Below are positions 14,513 through 22,656 of a stretch of DNA of 28,415 nt, one piece after another (the first letter of the stretch is position 1; every line of letters begins with the position of its first letter). A program made the position numbers and the translations under genes. The stretch lies in NCBI GenBank assembly GCA_964538875.1, contig CAZIHO010000036.1:1-28415 (forward strand), read 5' to 3'. A model generated the notes under the pieces. The model did not search any database, was not told the origin of the DNA, and saw only the letters and a program-made list of their open reading frames with translations. The DNA is from CAZIHO01 sp964538875. Its GTDB lineage: Bacteria > Pseudomonadota > Gammaproteobacteria > Chromatiales > Chromatiaceae.

Positions 14513-15640
14513 CTAGCGCTGGAACACCATGGCCGGGTCGATGGTCATGGCCTTGTGGATGGAAATCAGGGACGCCGCCACGCACATGGCCAAGGTCAGG
14601 GGAAACAACTGGGCCGCCAGGGTCGCCGGGATCAGGATGACCGCCATGCCGGACTGGCTGGCCTTGGCCACCAGCAGGGCGACCAGGGACCCCGCGAGGT
14701 GGCCGACCAGGGCGCTGATGAAGGCTTGACTCAGAATTACCTGGTGGATGAAGCGCCGGGGCGCGCCCATAGCGCGGAGGGTGCCGAACTCGGTCAAATG
14801 GTCCAGGGTGGTGGCGTACAACACCTGGGCTACGATCACGATACCCACGATCAGCCCCAATACCGCCGAGATCAGCACCGAGGCCCCGGCGCCGGTGGTG
14901 AACATCCAATAGTCCCGGGTCATGCTGGCCAACTCCGCGCTGCTGTACACGTCGGCACGGGGTAGACGGGCGCGCAACTCGTCCCGCGTAGCCAGCAGGT
15001 CCGCGCCTGGTTGCAGGGTGGCGATGACATAGTTGAACTGGGTGCGGTCGAACCGGACCATGGCTTGGGCGGTATGGAACGAGGTGAATATCCAGGGAGA
15101 GGTAGTAAAGGAGCGGATGCCCTCGGTGAAGCCCACCACCCGCACCCGGTGCCGGTTGACCTCGGCCTGGTCCCCCAGTCGCTGAATCCCCAGCTTGGCG
15201 GCGTATAGCCGATCGATGATGACCGCGTCTGGCTCCCGCAGGCGGGTCAAGTCCCCTTCTGCCAAATGCCAGGGTCCCGCCAATCCGGTATTGAGGTCAA
15301 AGCCCATCAGAATCACGCTCTCGTCCCCTCCGGACGGCTTTTTCCAGGGGACGAACTGGACCATCAGGGGTTCCGCCCGGGCCACACCGGCCGCCGACTT
15401 GGCGGTGAATAGTTCCCGGTCCTGGATCGGGACGGTAATTTCAAAGTTGCGGGTGCCCTTGGCCACCACCCAAATATCCGCCCGGGTATGGCGGATGAGG
15501 GTGGTGGTGGTGTCGGAAAAGCCGATGAACAAACCAATCTGGATGGCGATCAGGGCCACAGCGAACAAAACCCCCACCATGGTGACCAGGAACCGGGCCC
15601 GGTCATGGGTGAGGTTACGCCAAGCGAGCAGGACCGCCAT
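14513..15640 (-). CDS. ABC exporter permease, DevC/MacB (FtsX-like) type
   Basis: The preferred ATG at 15640 (MAVLLAWRNLTHDRARFLVT) gives 375 residues, near the DevC length. An earlier in-frame ATG lies in AT-rich, non-conserved DNA 48 codons upstream. One membrane segment follows at about 18-45. A large periplasmic domain with TTLIRHTRADIWVV, FTAKSAAGV and GIRSFTTSPWIFTS comes next. Three C-terminal segments include the FtsX-like LTEFGTLRAMGAPRRF. This is the four-span MacB/DevC layout. It is the first gene of the operon before the ATPase and fusion protein. The operon diverges from the rlpA-like gene across a 416-base gap. Confidence 0.92.
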   Translation of the reverse strand: MAVLLAWRNLTHDRARFLVTMVGVLFAVALIAIQIGLFIGFSDTTTTLIRHTRADIWVVAKGTRNFEITVPIQDRELFTAKSAAGVARAEPLMVQFVPWKKPSGGDESVILMGFDLNTGLAGPWHLAEGDLTRLREPDAVIIDRLYAAKLGIQRLGDQAEVNRHRVRVVGFTEGIRSFTTSPWIFTSFHTAQAMVRFDRTQFNYVIATLQPGADLLATRDELRARLPRADVYSSAELASMTRDYWMFTTGAGASVLISAVLGLIVGIVIVAQVLYATTLDHLTEFGTLRAMGAPRRFIHQVILSQAFISALVGHLAGSLVALLVAKASQSGMAVILIPATLAAQLFPLTLAMCVAASLISIHKAMTIDPAMVFQR

Positions 15641-16056
15641 GGCGAGTCCCCAGGAACCTATTGGGGTGCGGGTTTGAACCATGGGGGACATGGTAGCAGA
15701 AGCGGATTTTCCCCTTGGGAGCGCCGCCAGCAGACGAAAAAAGATAACCAAACTACTATTAACAAATTTATAAATTATCCGCACTGACCTAGGGTAAAGC
15801 GGGATAAATTCTGTCTGGGGTGCCCATCTCCCATATTAGGGTTTACCCGTACCCGTGAAAATAAAAATATTTTATGGACAGAAACCACCTAGGTTGATTT
15901 TTATGGGCAGGCAAATTACCACCATTTGATCCTAATAGAAAACCTTTAGGGGTTTTACCTGGCTTCGAAGTCTGGTACTTTCCCGGCTTCATGGCTCGCC
16001 CCGCGATCGCCCGTGGGCAGCGGAGCCTTCACTCATTCACATGAGGAACGGCGATC
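15641..16056. other. AT-rich divergent intergenic region
   Basis: It separates the exporter operon (minus) from the rlpA-like gene (plus). The part from 15740 to 15960 is markedly AT-rich and could hold promoters for both sides, but I see no strong -35/-10 pair. A small stem AAAACC/GGTTTT lies near 15940-15957, and a GC hairpin built from GGCTC...GAGCC lies just upstream of the rlpA start. No gene is seen. Confidence 0.5.
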
Positions 16057-16446
16057 ATGTCAATTCAACACTTTACGGCCGGGGCCCTGGCTGCCCTGGC
16101 ACTGATCTCCACTTCGGCCTTTGCGGGTAGCGGAGCGGGGTTTAAGCAGCAGGGCGTGGCTTCATATTACTCGGATCGGTTCCACGGCAGAAAGACCGCT
16201 AGTGGAGATCGCTACGATAAGTCAGCGATGACCGGTGCCCACAGAAGCCTGCCACTGGGCTCCAAGGTTCGCGTCACCAACCTTGGCAATGGCAAAAGCG
16301 TGGTGATCGAAATCAACGACCGGGGCCCCTGGGCCGGCAAGCGGTTGTTGGACATGTCCAGGCGCGCCGCCCAGGACCTCGGCATGATCAGTTCAGGCTT
16401 GGCCAAGGTGCAGCTTGAGATGGTTGACGAGGATGGTGGCTCCTAG
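16057..16446 (+). CDS. Short secreted RlpA-family double-psi beta-barrel protein
   Basis: The 129-residue product has a signal peptide (MSIQHFTAGALAALALISTS, cleavage after AFA at about 23) and then a single double-psi beta-barrel: GVASYYSDRFHGRKTASGD, HRSLPLGSKVRVTNL, VVIEINDRGPW and RLLDMSRRAAQDLGM. RlpA proteins bind or cleave glycan strands lacking stem peptides at the septum. Unlike full-length RlpA there is no lipobox cysteine and no C-terminal SPOR domain, so it is a minimal, probably periplasmic or released version. GAGGAA about 8 bases upstream supports the ATG. Activity as a lytic transglycosylase is not assured in this family. Confidence 0.9.
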   Translation: MSIQHFTAGALAALALISTSAFAGSGAGFKQQGVASYYSDRFHGRKTASGDRYDKSAMTGAHRSLPLGSKVRVTNLGNGKSVVIEINDRGPWAGKRLLDMSRRAAQDLGMISSGLAKVQLEMVDEDGGS

Positions 16447-16814
16447 GCGCCCCTACCCGCCACTCCGGCCAAGGACTGGCCCGTCGGGATGGTCGCTGGT
16501 AGGTATTCAGACTTGGTTCGGTCCGGCCAGATTTATGCTGGCCGTCCGTGGGCGCGCAAGGCGCCCGCGCGCAATAGAGCCGCTTGACTCTAAACAGCTT
16601 CTGTTGGCCTAGCCTACCTGGCAGGCTGCCGCTGCCAGGCTCCCGGCCGGGACCCTGACAGCTTGCTCTGAACCGCTGGAAACCCTCGGCTGATGTGGGT
16701 GGAAGGCGGTGCTCCCCCCGAGGGACCCATCCCTGTCATCTTTGTCCGGTTCTCCAGTCCGGGATGAGTCCATGATCTGGTTGCGGCACCCTAGCTCAAG
16801 CGTCCCAGCGCAGG
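16447..16814. other. Gene-free, hairpin-rich region
   Basis: Several perfect stems are seen: CGGCCAG/CTGGCCG (16524-16544), GGGCGC/GCGCCC (16550-16566), CCTGGCAG/CTGCCAGG (16617-16639), and a nested pair TGACAG/CTGTCA (16656-16661 with 16733-16738) enclosing CCCTCGG/CCGAGGG (16683-16689 with 16718-16724). Some may end transcription of the convergent rlpA-like and pteridine-reductase genes. No known RNA family was recognised. Confidence 0.4.
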
Positions 16815-17573
16815 CTATTGCTGGGCGGTGCGGCCCCCGTCCACGTTGATGATCTGTCCGGTGATGTAATCCGCGTCCCGGACCAGGAACAACAGGGTAC
16901 GGGCAATGTCGTCCGGCGAGCCCGGCCGCTTGAGGGCGGTACGGGCCAGGATTTCCCCCTTGAGGTCATCCCCCAACTCCGCCTGGGGCCAGAGTATCGC
17001 CCCCGGCGCGATGCCGTTGACCCGCACCTCGGGACCCAACTCCCGGGCCAGGGCCTTGACCATCATGGCGTTGCCGGCCTTGGCGATGGAATAGATGGGA
17101 TGATCCGCCAACGGCCGCTCACCATGAATATCCACTAGGTTGACGATCGCCCCCCGATGGGCCCGCAACAGGGGCGCAAACTGATAGGCAAGGAAATAGG
17201 GGGCCTTGAGGTTGGTGCCGAGCAGATCGTTCCACGCCTGCTCGGTGGTCCGCTCCAGGGGGGTAGAATAGAAACTGGACGCGTTGTTCACCAATAGATC
17301 CAACCGGCCCCGCCAGCGGCGCACCTGTTCCAGTCCGTCCGCAAAACTGGCCACGTCCAGCAGGTCCGCCTGCCAGGTCAGCACCGAATCCGGACGCACC
17401 GCTTCCAGTTCGGCGCCCAGGGCGGCGGCGGCCAGCCTGGAATTACGGTAGTGGAGCACCAGATCCATGCCCGCGCTGTGCAGGACCTGGGCGATGCGGG
17501 CGCCGATGCGCTGGGCGGCGCCGGTGATTAGGCCGACCCGGCCGTGCAGAGATGGGGGATTTTCCATGGACAT
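16815..17573 (-). CDS. Pteridine reductase (short-chain dehydrogenase, FolM/PTR1-like)
   Basis: A 252-residue SDR enzyme. The cofactor motif is TGAAQRIG with arginine at 22, the TGxxxR variant that marks pteridine reductases and NADPH preference. NNAS and the active-site YSIAK (Y161, K165) follow, and the C-terminus has ITGQIINVDGG. Such enzymes reduce dihydrobiopterin, dihydromonapterin or dihydrofolate. I chose ATG at 17573 because GGAGAG lies 4 bases before it; the ATG two codons later is also possible. It diverges from the methyltransferase gene, with only 24 bases between the two start codons. Confidence 0.92.
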   Translation of the reverse strand: MSMENPPSLHGRVGLITGAAQRIGARIAQVLHSAGMDLVLHYRNSRLAAAALGAELEAVRPDSVLTWQADLLDVASFADGLEQVRRWRGRLDLLVNNASSFYSTPLERTTEQAWNDLLGTNLKAPYFLAYQFAPLLRAHRGAIVNLVDIHGERPLADHPIYSIAKAGNAMMVKALARELGPEVRVNGIAPGAILWPQAELGDDLKGEILARTALKRPGSPDDIARTLLFLVRDADYITGQIINVDGGRTAQQ

Positions 17574-17597
17574 GAGGCTCTCCGGGGTTGGACTTCC

Positions 17598-18815
17598 ATG
17601 CGCCATAGCTTAGCCCAGTCCGGCGCCCGTCCGGACCTGGCCGCTCGCGGTCTGCCGGAACCGGATGGGGACGCCCGTGCCCACGGCGCTCAGGTTGAGG
17701 CAGCGATCCGGGGCCGCATCGAGGCGGCGGGGGGGCGGTTGCCCTTCGATCAATTCATGGACCTGGCCCTGTACGGGCCCGGCTTCGGCTATTACGTGGC
17801 TGGCAGCCGCAAGCTGGGCGCTGCCGGCGACTTCGTCACCGCGCCGGAAATCTCGCCCCTATTCGGCGCCTGCCTGGCGCGACCCTGCGCCCAGGTGCTC
17901 CAAGCCCTGAGTGGAGGCGACATCCTGGAATTTGGTGCCGGTTCCGGCGCCCTGGCGGTCAGCCTGCTGGAAGCGCTGGCGGAACTGGGCTGCGTGCCGG
18001 AGCGTTATCTGATCCTGGAGCCCAGCCCGGACCTCCAGGCCCGCCAGCGGGAGTTGCTGGGCGGGTTGGCGCCGGATCTGGCGCGGCGGATCCAGTGGCT
18101 GGATCGGCTGCCCCGCGGCTGGCGGGGTGTGGCCCTGGCCAACGAAGTGCTGGACGCCATGCCGGTGCAACGTTTCCTGATCCGGGACGGCGCCGTCCAG
18201 GAAATCTTCGTGGGCTGGGACGGCCAGGGCTTTTATGAATTGGTGGCGTCGCCGGTCAGCCCTGGCTTTGCCGAAGCGGTGGCCGCCCTGGGGGACGCCG
18301 GTCTCGACCTAGCCGAGGGCTACACCTCAGAATTCAATCCGCGCCTTAAGCCTTGGTTGGCGGCCCTCGGCGACGGCTGGCAAGGGGGCGTGGCGCTGTT
18401 GATCGACTATGGCTATCCCCGCCATCAGTACTATCTGCCGGAACGCTCTATGGGCACCCTCATGTGCCACTATCGCCAGCGCGCCCACCCGGATCCCTAT
18501 ATCTTGGCGGGCCTGCAGGACATTACCGCCCATGTGGACTTCAGCGCCGTCGCCGATGCCGCCCGCGCCGCTGGCTTGGACCTGCTGGGCTACACCACCC
18601 AGGCCCACTTCCTGCTCGGCTGCGGCTTGGACCGCTTGCTGCAACAGGCCGCTGTCCGCCTGGAGCCCCTGGCCCTGGCCCAACTGATGCAGCGGGCCAA
18701 ACAACTCATTTTGCCCCAGGCCATGGGTGAGCGCTTTCAAGTCATGGCACTGGGGTGCAACTTCGCCGGGGAATTGCCTGGCTTGCAAGTACGGGATCTG
18801 CGCGGCCGGCTGTAG
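17598..18815 (+). CDS. MidA-type SAM-dependent methyltransferase (COG1565, NDUFAF7 family)
   Basis: About 405 residues from ATG 17598. The N-terminal segment FDQFMDLALYGPGFGYY and then GDFVTAPEISPLFG are hallmark motifs of the family. The SAM-binding motif is LEFGAGSGALA, followed by LEPSPDLQARQ, ANEVLDAMPVQRF, LIDYGY and HVDFSAVA. The mitochondrial homologue dimethylates an arginine of complex I subunit NDUFS2; the bacterial substrate is uncertain. The start is chosen to avoid overlap with the divergent pteridine reductase; a longer reading into that gene is unlikely. This pairing is recalled as recurrent in gammaproteobacteria. Its promoter must lie within the reductase coding sequence. Confidence 0.93.
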   Translation: MRHSLAQSGARPDLAARGLPEPDGDARAHGAQVEAAIRGRIEAAGGRLPFDQFMDLALYGPGFGYYVAGSRKLGAAGDFVTAPEISPLFGACLARPCAQVLQALSGGDILEFGAGSGALAVSLLEALAELGCVPERYLILEPSPDLQARQRELLGGLAPDLARRIQWLDRLPRGWRGVALANEVLDAMPVQRFLIRDGAVQEIFVGWDGQGFYELVASPVSPGFAEAVAALGDAGLDLAEGYTSEFNPRLKPWLAALGDGWQGGVALLIDYGYPRHQYYLPERSMGTLMCHYRQRAHPDPYILAGLQDITAHVDFSAVADAARAAGLDLLGYTTQAHFLLGCGLDRLLQQAAVRLEPLALAQLMQRAKQLILPQAMGERFQVMALGCNFAGELPGLQVRDLRGRL

Positions 18816-18887
18816 GACCGCGCCGGAACCTGGGTTTGGCCGAGTTTCCGGCCGCTCGCTGGCTGTTGCTGCCATTTCCACTTGGCG

Positions 18888-18919
18888 GCCTCAGCTTTTG
18901 AGGCACCCCCCGCCGTACC
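18888..18919 (+). repeat. 32-base upstream element, copy B
   Basis: The dyad GCCTCA-gcttt-TGAGGC followed by ACCCCCC and GCCGTACC matches copy A (10120-10151, minus strand) at 30 of 32 bases. It ends 32 bases before the ATG of the exported HIRAN gene and 72 bases after the methyltransferase stop. The similar distance to both starts argues for a promoter or operator. Confidence 0.8.
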
Positions 18920-18951
18920 CTGGTGGCGTCCATACCAACCAGGAGACTGCC

Positions 18952-19341
18952 ATGCAACGACGACTATTTTTACAACGCCTGACCGCCTTGACGGGATTGA
19001 CCCTGGTGGCGCCGCTGGTTAAGGCGCAAACGGCCCGGCGCATCGAGCTACAGCGCTCGCCCCTGGCGGGGTTTCAGTATCACCAGGGGGCGGCCCTTTG
19101 GCCCCTGCTGCACCTGGGCGCGACCCTGGAGCTGGCCCGGGAACCGGATAACCCCTTCGATGACCGGGCCGTGCGTCTGGATTTTCGGGGCGGCAAGCTG
19201 GGCTACGTGCCCCGGGGAGACAACGCGGCGGTGAGTCATCTACTGGACCAGCATCGGCCACTGGGGGCGGAAATCGTCGCCCTGCGAGACAGCGCCGATC
19301 CCTGGGAGCGTATCCAGGTGGCGGTGTTTCTGGAGGTCTGA
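18952..19341 (+). CDS. Exported HIRAN-domain protein with Tat signal
   Basis: The 129-residue protein starts MQRRLFLQRLTALTGLTLVA, a twin-arginine-type signal (RRLFLQ then a hydrophobic stretch; cleavage near 25, VKA|Q). Almost all the rest is a HIRAN domain: LAGFQYHQG (39-46), LELAREPDNPFDDRAVRL (59-76) and KLGYVPRGDN (82-91). HIRAN domains in eukaryotic HLTF bind single-stranded DNA 3' ends; free-standing bacterial ones are poorly understood. AGGAG 7 bases before the ATG fixes the start. No partner gene is evident: it lies between the methyltransferase and a convergent hydrolase. The cellular location outside the cytoplasm is a prediction from the signal. Confidence 0.88.
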   Translation: MQRRLFLQRLTALTGLTLVAPLVKAQTARRIELQRSPLAGFQYHQGAALWPLLHLGATLELAREPDNPFDDRAVRLDFRGGKLGYVPRGDNAAVSHLLDQHRPLGAEIVALRDSADPWERIQVAVFLEV

Positions 19342-19371
19342 CGGCGGATGCCCAGGGATGGGCGCGTTCCG

Positions 19372-20010
19372 CTAGCGCCAGGCCCGGTGAATGATGTCCC
19401 GCAACTGGCGCAGCTTGCCGTGGAAAAAGTGGTCGGCGCCGGGGACTAGGACCACCGGCAATTCCTGGGGGCGGGCCCAGTCCAGGACGTTAGCCAGGGG
19501 CACGGTCTCGTCCCATTCGCCGTGGATCACCAGCGTGTCCGGGGGCACCGGCTCGGTCAGGTAGTGGCGGGTGCCGAGCACGGACCCGGCGGCGGCGCCC
19601 ACCAGCACCAGCCGGGACGGGGGCTGACCTAACTCCTGGAGGCGCCGGGCAACCCGGGTTTGCACATAGGCGCCAAAGGAAAATCCAGCCAGGATCAAGG
19701 GCAGCGGGCCGAAGCGGGCGCGGGCGTAGTCGAGCACGGTCAGCAGGTCCTCGGTTTCGCCGCCGCCCTCATCGTGTTGCCCCTCGCTGGCCCCCACACC
19801 CCGGAAGTTAGGCCGCAGCGCCACATAACCCAATTCCCGCATGACCCGGGCCAGGGTGTACACCACCTTGTTGTCCAGGGTGCCGCCAAACAGGGGATGG
19901 GGATGGGCGATGAGCGCTAGCCCTAGGGGCTGTTCCAGCGTTTCGATTTGGATTTCGATGGCGCCGGCGGGTCCGGCGATGGCCAGGCGCTCGGTAGCGG
20001 GACGGGTCAT
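19372..20010 (-). CDS. Alpha/beta hydrolase, COG2945-like
   Basis: The 212-residue protein has a compact alpha/beta-hydrolase core. The early HPHPLFGGTLDNKVV and RPNFRGVGASEG are typical of the COG2945 group. The nucleophile elbow is GFSFGAY with S111, the acid is D167 (HGEWDETVP) and the histidine is H194 (GADHFFHGKL). It is cytoplasmic, with no signal peptide. ATG at 20010 is taken although AGGAG lies about 12 bases upstream; a longer reading would only add a low-complexity N-terminus. It is followed upstream, 53 bases away, by lysA on the same strand. The substrate is unknown; esterase or thioesterase activity is possible. Confidence 0.88.
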   Translation of the reverse strand: MTRPATERLAIAGPAGAIEIQIETLEQPLGLALIAHPHPLFGGTLDNKVVYTLARVMRELGYVALRPNFRGVGASEGQHDEGGGETEDLLTVLDYARARFGPLPLILAGFSFGAYVQTRVARRLQELGQPPSRLVLVGAAAGSVLGTRHYLTEPVPPDTLVIHGEWDETVPLANVLDWARPQELPVVLVPGADHFFHGKLRQLRDIIHRAWR

Positions 20011-20063
20011 GGCGGCATGGCTCCTGGAAAGGCCCGGCGCTAGGCGCCACCGGGTCGGGGCGC

Positions 20064-21320
20064 CTATCTGGCGGGCAACAGGTCGGGGGTGAACCCGAGG
20101 GTGGCGAAATAATCGTCCAGGGTTTCGGCGCGACGAATCAATTCCACGGCGCCGTCCTCTCGCAACAGCAGTTCCTTGGGGCGCAGCTTGCCATTGTAGT
20201 TGAAGCCCATGGCCCACCCGTGGGCGCCGGTATCGTGGATACAGAGCAGATCCCCGTCCTGGGCCGGCGGCAACTCCCGCTGTACGGCGAACTTGTCATT
20301 GTTTTCGCACAGGGAGCCCACTACGTCCACTACTTCGGCGTCGCCGGTCCGGCCGGGCACGGTGATGTGGTGGTAAGCGCCGTACATGCCCGGACGCATG
20401 AGGGCGGACATGCTGGCATCCACGCCCAGGTAGGTGCGATAGATGTCCTTACGGTTGATGATCCGGGTCACCAGCGTTCCGTGGGGGCCGGTGATGTAGC
20501 GGCCGCTTTCCATGAGCAGGCGCGGCGCCTGGCCGTGCCGGGCCCCGAAGTCTTGGAGCAGGGCGCGGATTTCCTGGGCCATGCGGTCCAGGTCCAGGGG
20601 CTGTTGGCCGGGCCGGTAGGGAATCCCCAGCCCGCCGCCCATGTTGATGAGTTCGAATTGGATACCGAGTTCCGCCGACAGGTCTTCCACCAGTTCCAGC
20701 AACATGCGCACCGTGGTGACCATGTAGCGGTAGTCCAACTCATTGGACGCCAGCATGGTGTGCAGGCCGAAGCGGCGGGCGCCCCGTGCCTTGGCCTGGC
20801 GATAGGCGTCCATCAGCTGGTGGTGGGCGACGCCGTACTTGGCTTCCAGGGGATTGCCAATGATGTCATTGCCGGTACGGCGTTCGCCGGGGTTGTAGCG
20901 GAAGCACACCAGCTCCGGCATGTCCGGCACTTTGGGTATCAGGGACAGATCATCCAGATTGAGAATCGCGCCCCCCTCCGCCGCCGCCATGTGGAATTCT
21001 TCCTGGCTGGTGTTGTTGGAGGTGAACATGATGTCGTCGCCCCGGGCGCCGGCGTCCCGGCTCAGGCGCAACTCGGCCACCGAGCTACAGTCGAAGCCGA
21101 ACCCCAGGGACCCCATGATCGCCAGGATATGGGGGTTCGGGAGGGCCTTAACGGCGAAATATTCCCGGAAGCCCGCCAACTCGGCGAAGGCCCGGTTGAG
21201 GGCGGTGCCGGTGGCGCGAATACCGGCCTCGTCATAGATATGAAACGGAGTGCCGAAATGGTCGGCAATGGCCTCCAGCCGGGGCAGCAGCCGGGCTTCG
21301 AAGGCGGGCGACATGGGCAT
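20064..21320 (-). CDS. lysA: Diaminopimelate decarboxylase, LysA-like (fold type III PLP enzyme)
   Basis: The enzyme removes CO2 from meso-diaminopimelate to give lysine. The 418-residue protein has the PLP lysine in YFAVKALPNP (K58), the glycine-rich NMGGGLGIPY, ESGRYITGPHG, and the cross-dimer region RPGMYGAYH, SLCENNDKFA and DTGAHGWAMGFNYNG. The last segments are divergent from the usual CESGD and GAYGxSM forms, so a related substrate cannot be excluded. GAGGAA 5 bases upstream supports ATG 21320. dapL ends 31 bases upstream on the same strand, so the two probably form an operon making lysine and cell-wall diaminopimelate, which favours the LysA call. Confidence 0.9.
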   Translation of the reverse strand: MPMSPAFEARLLPRLEAIADHFGTPFHIYDEAGIRATGTALNRAFAELAGFREYFAVKALPNPHILAIMGSLGFGFDCSSVAELRLSRDAGARGDDIMFTSNNTSQEEFHMAAAEGGAILNLDDLSLIPKVPDMPELVCFRYNPGERRTGNDIIGNPLEAKYGVAHHQLMDAYRQAKARGARRFGLHTMLASNELDYRYMVTTVRMLLELVEDLSAELGIQFELINMGGGLGIPYRPGQQPLDLDRMAQEIRALLQDFGARHGQAPRLLMESGRYITGPHGTLVTRIINRKDIYRTYLGVDASMSALMRPGMYGAYHHITVPGRTGDAEVVDVVGSLCENNDKFAVQRELPPAQDGDLLCIHDTGAHGWAMGFNYNGKLRPKELLLREDGAVELIRRAETLDDYFATLGFTPDLLPAR

Positions 21321-21350
21321 GGCGGTTCCTCGGTGCGGGGACGTCTCGAA

Positions 21351-22571
21351 TTACAAAACCTGGCCCAGCCGGTCCATGGCTTCCTGGACGTTTTCTGGGC
21401 TGTTGAAGGCACTGATGCGGATATAGCCTTCCCCCTGGCGGCCAAAGCCGGCACCGGGAGTGCAGACCACGCCAGCCTGGTTCAATAGCCGATCGAAAAA
21501 CTCCCAGGAATCACCCCGGGTATCGACCCAGATGTAGGGCGAGTTTTCGCCACCGATGCAGTCGTAACCCAGGGCGCTCATCCGCTCCCGTATATAGCGG
21601 GCGTTGGCCAGGTAGTAGGCCACCAGCTCCCGGACCTGGGCCTTGCCCTCCGGGCTGTACACCGCCTCGGCGGCCCGCTGCACCGGATAGGACACGCTGT
21701 TGAACTTGGTGGTGTGGCGCCGGTTCCACAAGCCATGTACCGAGACCGCCTCCCCCGCCGCCGTGTAGGCCAGGCACTCCTTGGGAATCACCGTGTAGGC
21801 GCAGCGGGTGCCGGTGAAGCCGGCGGTTTTGGAGAAGCTGCGAAATTCCACCGCCACCTGGCGGGCGCCGTCCAGTTCATAAATAGAATGGGGCAGCTCC
21901 GGATCTTGGATAAAGGCCTCGTAGGCGGCGTCGTACAGGATCAGGGCGCGCTGCTCGCGGGCGAAATCCACCCAGCGTTGCAGTTGGGCGCGGCTGATGG
22001 TGGCGCCGGTGGGGTTGTTGGGAAAGCACAGATAAATGAGGTCCACCGGCTCCTTGGGCAGGTCCGGCACGAAGCCGTTGGCCCAGGTGCCGTCCAGGTA
22101 TACCAGTCCTTGGTAGCGGCCCTGGTCCCAGACGCCGGTGCGTCCTGCCATGACATTGGTGTCCACGTACACCGGATAGACCGGATCCGGGATGGCGACC
22201 CGGAGATCGGTGGCGAAAAGCTCCTGGAAATTGCCGGTGTCGCACTTGGCGCCGTCACTGACAAATACCTCGTCGGCGTCGATGGGGGCGCCCCGGGCCT
22301 GGAAGTCCTCCCGGGCGATGGCTTGGCGCAGGAAGTCATAGCCCTGCTCCGGGCCGTAACCCCGGAAGCTGGCATCCGCCCCCATTTCATCCACCGCCCG
22401 GTGGAACGCCTGGATGCAAGCTGGCGGGAGCGCCCGGGTCACGTCGCCGATACCGAGTCGAATGATGCGCCGCTCTGGATGTTGCGCCTGGAACGCCGCT
22501 ACCCGTTTGGCGATGGTGGAGAATAGGTAGGAAGCTTGCAGCTTGGCGAAATTCTCGTTGACTCGGATCAC
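21351..22571 (-). CDS. dapL: LL-diaminopimelate aminotransferase DapL
   Basis: DapL converts tetrahydrodipicolinate directly to LL-diaminopimelate using glutamate, bypassing the succinylase branch (DapD, DapC, DapE). The protein has 406 residues and a fold-type I PLP core: RLGIGDVTRALPP, GYGPEQGYDFLR, SDGAKCDTGNFQ, CFPNNPTGA and the lysine motif SFSKTAGFTGTR with K248. SDGAKCDTGN and TKFNSVSYPVQ are characteristic of DapL. The GTG start at 22571 (MIRVNENFAKLQ) gives the family N-terminus and has GAGG 6 bases before it; the upstream ATG is rejected. A promoter lies at 22704-22731 and lysA follows. Confidence 0.95.
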   Translation of the reverse strand: MIRVNENFAKLQASYLFSTIAKRVAAFQAQHPERRIIRLGIGDVTRALPPACIQAFHRAVDEMGADASFRGYGPEQGYDFLRQAIAREDFQARGAPIDADEVFVSDGAKCDTGNFQELFATDLRVAIPDPVYPVYVDTNVMAGRTGVWDQGRYQGLVYLDGTWANGFVPDLPKEPVDLIYLCFPNNPTGATISRAQLQRWVDFAREQRALILYDAAYEAFIQDPELPHSIYELDGARQVAVEFRSFSKTAGFTGTRCAYTVIPKECLAYTAAGEAVSVHGLWNRRHTTKFNSVSYPVQRAAEAVYSPEGKAQVRELVAYYLANARYIRERMSALGYDCIGGENSPYIWVDTRGDSWEFFDRLLNQAGVVCTPGAGFGRQGEGYIRISAFNSPENVQEAMDRLGQVL

Positions 22572-22656
22572 TGGGCACCTCAAGCAGCTAGGCCAGATCG
22601 CGCCTCGGGCGACCGGAATGGACCGGGTGCGGCGCGACAAGGATTGTTACGCCCAG

